Shown here piece by piece: positions 32,806 through 36,673 of a stretch of 36,673 bases of DNA. The stretch's first letter is position 1. The number at the start of each line of letters is the position of its first letter. The notes beneath the pieces are model-generated. The model was not told where the DNA came from. It saw nothing but the letters and a program-made list of their open reading frames with translations, and did no database searches. Made by a program: the position numbers and the translations under genes. This stretch comes from Acidobacteriota bacterium (lineage in GTDB: Bacteria; Acidobacteriota; Vicinamibacteria; Vicinamibacterales; Fen-181), in NCBI GenBank assembly GCA_003170135.1, contig PMZR01000084.1, forward strand, positions 1 to 36,673, given 5' to 3'.

Positions 32806-33618
32806 GTGAGCGATCGATCGTCAGACTCCCGTGGTGACAAGGGGCCGCGCATTCCCCAGCAGGTGACGCGGCTGCTCGTGCTGTTTGCCCTGTTCATCAC
32901 CGCGCTCCTCGTCGCGCGGCACTATCTCGTGCCGCCGACGTTCGGGCAGATTGGACACTACCGTGCCGCCGCCATCCCGGAGATCGCGGCGCGGCCGGTG
33001 AAGTACGCGGGCCGCGAAGCGTGTGCCGACTGCCACCCGGACGTCATCGAGGTGCACAGCACGGGCCGGCACCACTTCGTCGGCTGCGAAACCTGTCACG
33101 GGCCGGCGGCGGCGCACGCGGCGAACCCGACCGACGTGAAGCCGCGCGTGCCGCGCGAGCGCGACTTCTGCCCGCGTTGTCACGCCTACGATCCGTCGCG
33201 CCCGACGGGGTTCCCGCAGATCGAACCCGCGACGCACAACCCCGGGAAGGCGTGCGTCACCTGCCACATGCCGCACGCGCCGGCGCCGCCCACGCTGCCC
33301 GCCAGTTGCGCGGCGTGCCACGGCGAAATCGCGCGCACGAAGGCCTCGTCGCGGCATGCGACGGTCCCGTGCACGCGATGTCACGAAGCGTCGGACCAGC
33401 ATCGGGACACGCCGCGCGCGAGTCTGCCGACCAAGCCGACCACGCGCGAGTTCTGCGGCCAGTGCCATGCCAAGGAGGCCGGGACAACGTCCGGAGCCCG
33501 AAGTCCGGAGTCCGGCGCGCCGGCCGGCGTCGTGATCCCGCAAATCGACATGAGCAAGCACGGGCAGCGGTTCCTGTGCTGGCAGTGCCACTATCCGCAT
33601 TCTCCGGAGGTCCGGTAA
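32806..33618 (+). CDS. Membrane-anchored octahaem c-type cytochrome
   Basis: 270 residues from GTG 32806 with GAGGGA before it. One membrane helix (about 22-41) anchors a periplasmic domain with eight CxxCH haem sites: Cys73, 94, 122, 150, 168, 189, 217 and 258. Many additional histidines (EVHSTGRHHF, THNPG, SSRHA, ASDQHRD, SKHGQ) can act as distal ligands. It resembles NrfB/NapC-like and other quinol-linked multihaem carriers without matching one exactly. Between haems 7 and 8 a stretch (about residues 228-237) is encoded by heptamer repeats. The stop overlaps the ferredoxin start by one base (TAATG). Role: electron acceptor from the NrfD/ferredoxin pair in the periplasm. Confidence 0.9.
   Translation: MSDRSSDSRGDKGPRIPQQVTRLLVLFALFITALLVARHYLVPPTFGQIGHYRAAAIPEIAARPVKYAGREACADCHPDVIEVHSTGRHHFVGCETCHGPAAAHAANPTDVKPRVPRERDFCPRCHAYDPSRPTGFPQIEPATHNPGKACVTCHMPHAPAPPTLPASCAACHGEIARTKASSRHATVPCTRCHEASDQHRDTPRASLPTKPTTREFCGQCHAKEAGTTSGARSPESGAPAGVVIPQIDMSKHGQRFLCWQCHYPHSPEVR
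33489..33516. repeat. Heptamer repeat translated inside the octahaem cytochrome
   Basis: Four consecutive seven-base units GTCCGGA, GCCCGAA, GTCCGGA and GTCCGGC lie in frame within the coding sequence and code for a short Ser/Gly/Ala/Pro linker between haem sites 7 and 8. The unit is the one found between doxX and tex. Confidence 0.85.
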
Positions 33619-34445
33619 TGGAGGAACGTCACGAAGGGCTCCAGGCTCCGGGCTCCGGGCTCCAGGGCCCCAACGACGAGGGCCGGATCACGAAGCCCGC
33701 GGACGCGGGCGTCGATCGGCGCGAGTTCCTGCAGAAGTGCGGGGTCGCGGCGGCGCTCGCCTGGGTGGTTCGCGTCGCGACGATCGAGGCCGAGCAGCGC
33801 GCCGACTACAAGGCCGCCGATCACCTCTACGGCATGGCCGTCGATCCCGCGAAGTGCATCGGCTGCGGCCGCTGCATGGAGGCGTGCAAGGCCGAAAACG
33901 ACGTGCCCCCGGAGCCGGGCATGTGCCGCACGTGGGTCGAGCGCTACATCCTGACGACCGACGGGCAGACGATCGTGCAGGCCCTGGACGAGGCGCACCC
34001 GAGCAAACCGACCGTGGAGGAAACGAAGATCCTGCGGACGTTCTTCGTGCCGAAGCTGTGCAACCACTGCGCGAATCCGCCGTGCGTGCAGGTCTGTCCC
34101 GTCGGCGCCACCTTCAGCACCCCGGACGGCGTCGTCCTAGTGGACAAGGAGTACTGCATCGGCTGCCGGTACTGCATCCAGGCGTGCCCGTACGGCGCGC
34201 GCTACCTCGATCCGCGCACGCACACCGCCGACAAGTGCACCTTCTGCTACCACCGGATCACCAAGGGCCTGGTGCCCGCGTGCGTCGAGGTGTGCCCGGC
34301 CGGCGCGCGCATCTTCGGCGAGCTGAAGGACCGGAACAGTCCGCTCGCGCGCTATCTCCGGTTCAGCAAGCTGCAGGTGCTCAAGCCGCACCTCAACACC
34401 GAGCCGAAAGTCTATTACGCGAATCTCGACGGGGAGGTGAGGTAG
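33618..34445 (+). CDS. Tat-type 16-cysteine ferredoxin subunit (NrfC/PsrB-like)
   Basis: 275 residues from ATG 33618, overlapping the cytochrome stop. A twin-arginine type signal DRREFLQKCGVAAALAW lies at residues 33-49. Sixteen cysteines form four 4Fe-4S sites: Cys80/83/86/90, 148/151/156/160, 180/183/186/190 and 207/210/222/226. This is the usual pattern for the electron-transfer subunit paired with NrfD/PsrC membrane proteins. The N-terminal residues before the signal (about 6-18, GLQAPGSGLQGP) are encoded by a heptamer repeat. No start codon lies between the repeat and the twin arginines in this frame, so the repeat is probably translated, which is unusual for an export signal. The next gene follows at one base. 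Confidence 0.93.
   Translation: MEERHEGLQAPGSGLQGPNDEGRITKPADAGVDRREFLQKCGVAAALAWVVRVATIEAEQRADYKAADHLYGMAVDPAKCIGCGRCMEACKAENDVPPEPGMCRTWVERYILTTDGQTIVQALDEAHPSKPTVEETKILRTFFVPKLCNHCANPPCVQVCPVGATFSTPDGVVLVDKEYCIGCRYCIQACPYGARYLDPRTHTADKCTFCYHRITKGLVPACVEVCPAGARIFGELKDRNSPLARYLRFSKLQVLKPHLNTEPKVYYANLDGEVR
33637..33671. repeat. Heptamer repeat translated at the ferredoxin N terminus
   Basis: Five seven-base units GGCTCCA, GGCTCCG, GGCTCCG, GGCTCCA and GGGCCCC run in frame about 20 bases after the start codon. They encode a Gly/Ser/Pro/Leu-rich stretch placed ahead of the twin-arginine motif. Confidence 0.85.
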
Positions 34446-34446
34446 C

Positions 34447-35661
34447 GTGACCGGCTACATCTATCCGAACGAGATAGAGCTGCAATGGGGCCTGCTCATC
34501 GTGCTCTATCCGTACATCACCGGCCTGGTGGCCGGCGCGTTCATCCTGGCCTCGCTCGAGCGGGTCTTCAACGTCCGCGAGGTGCAACCCACCTACCGGC
34601 TGGCGCTGCTCACGGCGCTGGCGTTCCTGCTGGTGGCGCCGCTGCCGCTGCTCGCGCACCTCGGCCACCCGGAGCGGTCGTTCGAGATCTTCCTGACGCC
34701 CAACGTCCGATCGGCGATGGCGATGTTCGGGTTCGTCTACGCCTGGTACCTGATGGTGGTGCTGCTGCTCGAGATCTGGTTCGACTACCGGCACGACCTG
34801 ATCAAGTGGAGCGCGCGCGAGACGGGCTGGCTGCGGGTCGTGCACCGCATCATGACGCTGGGCGCCACCGACGTGTCGCCGCGCGCGTTGCGATTCGACA
34901 ACGCGGCCGGGCGGATCATCACGATCGTCGGCATCCCGTCGGCGTTCCTGCTGCACGGCTACGTCGGCTTCATCTTCGGCTCGGTCAAGGCGAACCCGTG
35001 GTGGAGCAGCGTCCTCATCCCGGTGGTCTTCCTGTTCTCGGCGATCGTCTCGGGCATCGCGGCGGTGCTGCTGATCTACGTCACCTCCTGCGTCGTGCGT
35101 CGCGTGCCCGTCGACGAGACGTGCATGGGCAAGCTCGCCTCGTTCCTCTTCTACGCGCTGACGGTGGACTTCTCGCTCGAAATGCTCGACTTCATCCACC
35201 GCCTCTACACGGCCGAGGAATCGATCAAGATCCTCTCGTCGCTCGTCACGAGCCGGCTGTTCATCAGCCTGGTCGTGCTGCAACTCGTGGTGGGCACGCT
35301 CATTCCGCTCGTCACGCTGGCGCTCGCGAGCCCGGCGTTCGAGCGGCGCGCGATCGTGAAGATCCCGGCCGCGCTGCGCCGCCGCATCTTCGTCGTGGCC
35401 GCCATGCTGGTCGAGGTCGGCATCTTCTGCACGCGCTGGAACGTAGTGATTGGCGGGCAGCTGTTCTCGAAGAGCCTGCGCGGCCTGACCGTCTACAAGC
35501 TGCAGATGTACGGCCTCGAAGGCTTGTGGGTGTCGATTGCGCTGCTGCTGCTGCCGCTCGGTATCCTGCTGGTGCTCATCCGCATCCTGCCGCCGTGGAT
35601 GGGGGCCGACACCGCCGCGCCCAGGGAATCGCAAACGGGTGCCGTCATCACCCCCTGCTGA
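34447..35661 (+). CDS. NrfD/PsrC-family quinol-oxidising membrane subunit
   Basis: 404 residues from GTG 34447, preceded by GGGGAGGTGAGG. Multiple membrane helices (about eight to ten) cover the protein; the early YPYITGLVAGAFILASLERVF, the helix LLTALAFLLVAPLPLLAHLGHPER and the loop HGYVGFIFGSVKANPWWSS are typical of the NrfD/PsrC family. These proteins oxidise menaquinol and pass electrons to a ferredoxin subunit such as the one encoded just upstream. The gene sits one base after the ferredoxin stop and 12 bases before the last cytochrome gene, in a four-gene operon. The terminal reductase or acceptor is not encoded in the window, so the direction of electron flow is inferred. Confidence 0.92.
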   Translation: MTGYIYPNEIELQWGLLIVLYPYITGLVAGAFILASLERVFNVREVQPTYRLALLTALAFLLVAPLPLLAHLGHPERSFEIFLTPNVRSAMAMFGFVYAWYLMVVLLLEIWFDYRHDLIKWSARETGWLRVVHRIMTLGATDVSPRALRFDNAAGRIITIVGIPSAFLLHGYVGFIFGSVKANPWWSSVLIPVVFLFSAIVSGIAAVLLIYVTSCVVRRVPVDETCMGKLASFLFYALTVDFSLEMLDFIHRLYTAEESIKILSSLVTSRLFISLVVLQLVVGTLIPLVTLALASPAFERRAIVKIPAALRRRIFVVAAMLVEVGIFCTRWNVVIGGQLFSKSLRGLTVYKLQMYGLEGLWVSIALLLLPLGILLVLIRILPPWMGADTAAPRESQTGAVITPC

Positions 35662-35673
35662 CAGAGGTTCGAC

Positions 35674-36673
35674 ATGAAGATCACACGGCGTACGCACATC
35701 GCTGTCGCCGTCATTGCGCTGCTGGCCGCCCTGGCGACGGTTCCCGTCAGTGCCGGCCCGGCCGAGCCGGCCAGGGGCGAACAGGTCCCTGCCGGCCGAG
35801 GCGCCGCGCCCCAGACCCGCACCGCGAAGCCGGTGGCGAACCAGACCGCGCGCGGCGGCAAGGCGCTGACGTCGGCCGAGGAATGCGGCCGCTGCCACCA
35901 GGACATCTATCGCTACTGGAAGGCGTCGCTCCACGCCCAGGCCGCCGAAGACACGCGCTTCCAGGCGGCGTTCACGAAACTGAAGGACGAATCGACGCGC
36001 ACGGACCTGGATCAGGTGTGCCTGCGCTGCCACGCGCCCGCGCTGCTGCAGGGCCAGGATTTCGTCTGGGAGAAGAAGGTCAGCTGGGAAGGCGTGACCT
36101 GCGACTTCTGCCACTCGGTCCGCGGCATCCGCGCGGACGCCGCGGCGCCGTTCATCCTCGACGTGGGCCAGGTCAAGAGCGGGCCCCTGCGGGATGCCCA
36201 GCCGACGGGGCACGCCGCGCGATACGCGGACACGTTCTCGTCGTCCATGCTGTGCAATCCGTGTCACCAGTTCACCAACGAGCGCGGCCTGGCCGTGCTC
36301 TCCACCTACGACGAGTGGCAGGCCAGCCCGTACCCGGGTCGGTCGGTGACGTGCCAGAACTGTCACATGCGCAGCACCTCCGGCAAGGTGGTGGACCCGA
36401 AAGTGAAGCGGATCGCCAGTTCGTCGGTGAACCTGCACGAGATGCCGGGCGGGCACTCGATCACCGAGCTCAATCGCGCGCTGCAGGCGCTCATCGCATC
36501 CGAGCGACACGGCAACACGGTCGATGTCACCGTGCAGGTGACCAACCGCGGCGCCGGCCATCGCCTGCCCACTGGCTCGCCGCTCAGGACGATCGTGATG
36601 GTCGTCCAGCTGGACAGCGGGACCGGAAAGCCGCAGAGCGCGACCCGCACTTACGGCCGCTCCGTTGTGGATG
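35674..36673 (+). CDS. Secreted multihaem cytochrome, C554-like, truncated by the window edge
   Basis: 333 residues are visible and the frame is still open at the last base. AGAGG precedes ATG 35674. A cleavable signal peptide (about 1-27) is followed by an Ala/Pro/Arg-rich linker. Five CxxCH haem sites are readable: Cys71, 116, 143, 194 and 227. EECGRCHQDIYRYWKASLHAQA, with Trp and His after the first haem, resembles the cytochrome c554 / multihaem HAO-like superfamily. From about residue 265 a haem-free beta-rich domain begins (VDVTVQVTNRGAGHRLPTG), as in some large secreted cytochromes. It is the fourth gene of the cytochrome-ferredoxin-NrfD cluster and may be the periplasmic end of the chain or its catalytic part. 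Total length and haem count are unknown. Confidence 0.85.
   Translation, partial: MKITRRTHIAVAVIALLAALATVPVSAGPAEPARGEQVPAGRGAAPQTRTAKPVANQTARGGKALTSAEECGRCHQDIYRYWKASLHAQAAEDTRFQAAFTKLKDESTRTDLDQVCLRCHAPALLQGQDFVWEKKVSWEGVTCDFCHSVRGIRADAAAPFILDVGQVKSGPLRDAQPTGHAARYADTFSSSMLCNPCHQFTNERGLAVLSTYDEWQASPYPGRSVTCQNCHMRSTSGKVVDPKVKRIASSSVNLHEMPGGHSITELNRALQALIASERHGNTVDVTVQVTNRGAGHRLPTGSPLRTIVMVVQLDSGTGKPQSATRTYGRSVVD

Noticed and set aside
34393..36561. 722-residue minus-strand open frame
   Set aside because: Covers the NrfD and cytochrome genes in antisense; rich in Asp/Glu/Arg/His/Gln with no recognisable motif, whereas the plus strand has haem and membrane motifs.

Overview
The window is a high-GC, gene-dense bacterial chromosome segment with no rRNA, tRNA, CRISPR array, phage or complete insertion sequence that I can see. 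Gene content (a fused transaldolase/glucose-6-phosphate isomerase, a GH18-deacetylase-GT2 fusion, many lipoproteins, a multihaem cytochrome/NrfD cluster) and the repeat style fit an Acidobacteriota member, perhaps Vicinamibacteria-like. That assignment is inference, because no marker gene such as 16S is present.

Layout. 1-9 kb, mostly minus strand: a DoxX membrane protein, the RNA-binding factor Tex, an Ntn-hydrolase-like lipoprotein, DNA polymerase IV (plus strand), then a tight minus-strand set of a double-cyclophilin isomerase and two VirJ-like hydrolases. 9-16.6 kb, plus strand: an FNR-like flavin reductase, then a run with overlapping start and stop codons, rpiA / tal-pgi fusion / HAD phosphatase / zwf / hypothetical secreted protein. 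Together these supply most of the oxidative and non-oxidative pentose-phosphate entry steps. 16.6-22.2 kb, minus: a 1132-residue polysaccharide synthase fusion followed by a hybrid histidine kinase. 22.4-24.2 kb: a membrane-anchored MutS-type ATPase. 24.2-29.2 kb: a lactate module, with lutABC on the minus strand and lactate permease divergent from it. 29.7-32.4 kb, minus: a DedA protein, a MetA-pathway-type lipoprotein and a homocysteine S-methyltransferase. 32.8 kb to the end, plus: an eight-haem membrane-anchored cytochrome, a 16-cysteine ferredoxin subunit, a NrfD quinol-oxidising membrane subunit, and a secreted cytochrome (five haems visible) that runs off the window. This looks like a quinone-to-periplasm electron conduit.

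The most unusual feature is repeat biology. Heptanucleotide tandem repeats occur at least five times with different unit sequences: beside doxX, beside zwf, filling the whole lutA-lutB gap (about 30 units), and translated inside the octahaem cytochrome and the ferredoxin. Separately, a REP-like hairpin carries the word GGGGTCAGGTCTTGA after the flavin reductase gene, and again as a large inverted repeat in which two convergent genes both terminate, so that both proteins end in DPG(A/V)RS. A third family, a 38-bp tandem repeat with an inverted partner, lies between dinB and the first VirJ-like gene.
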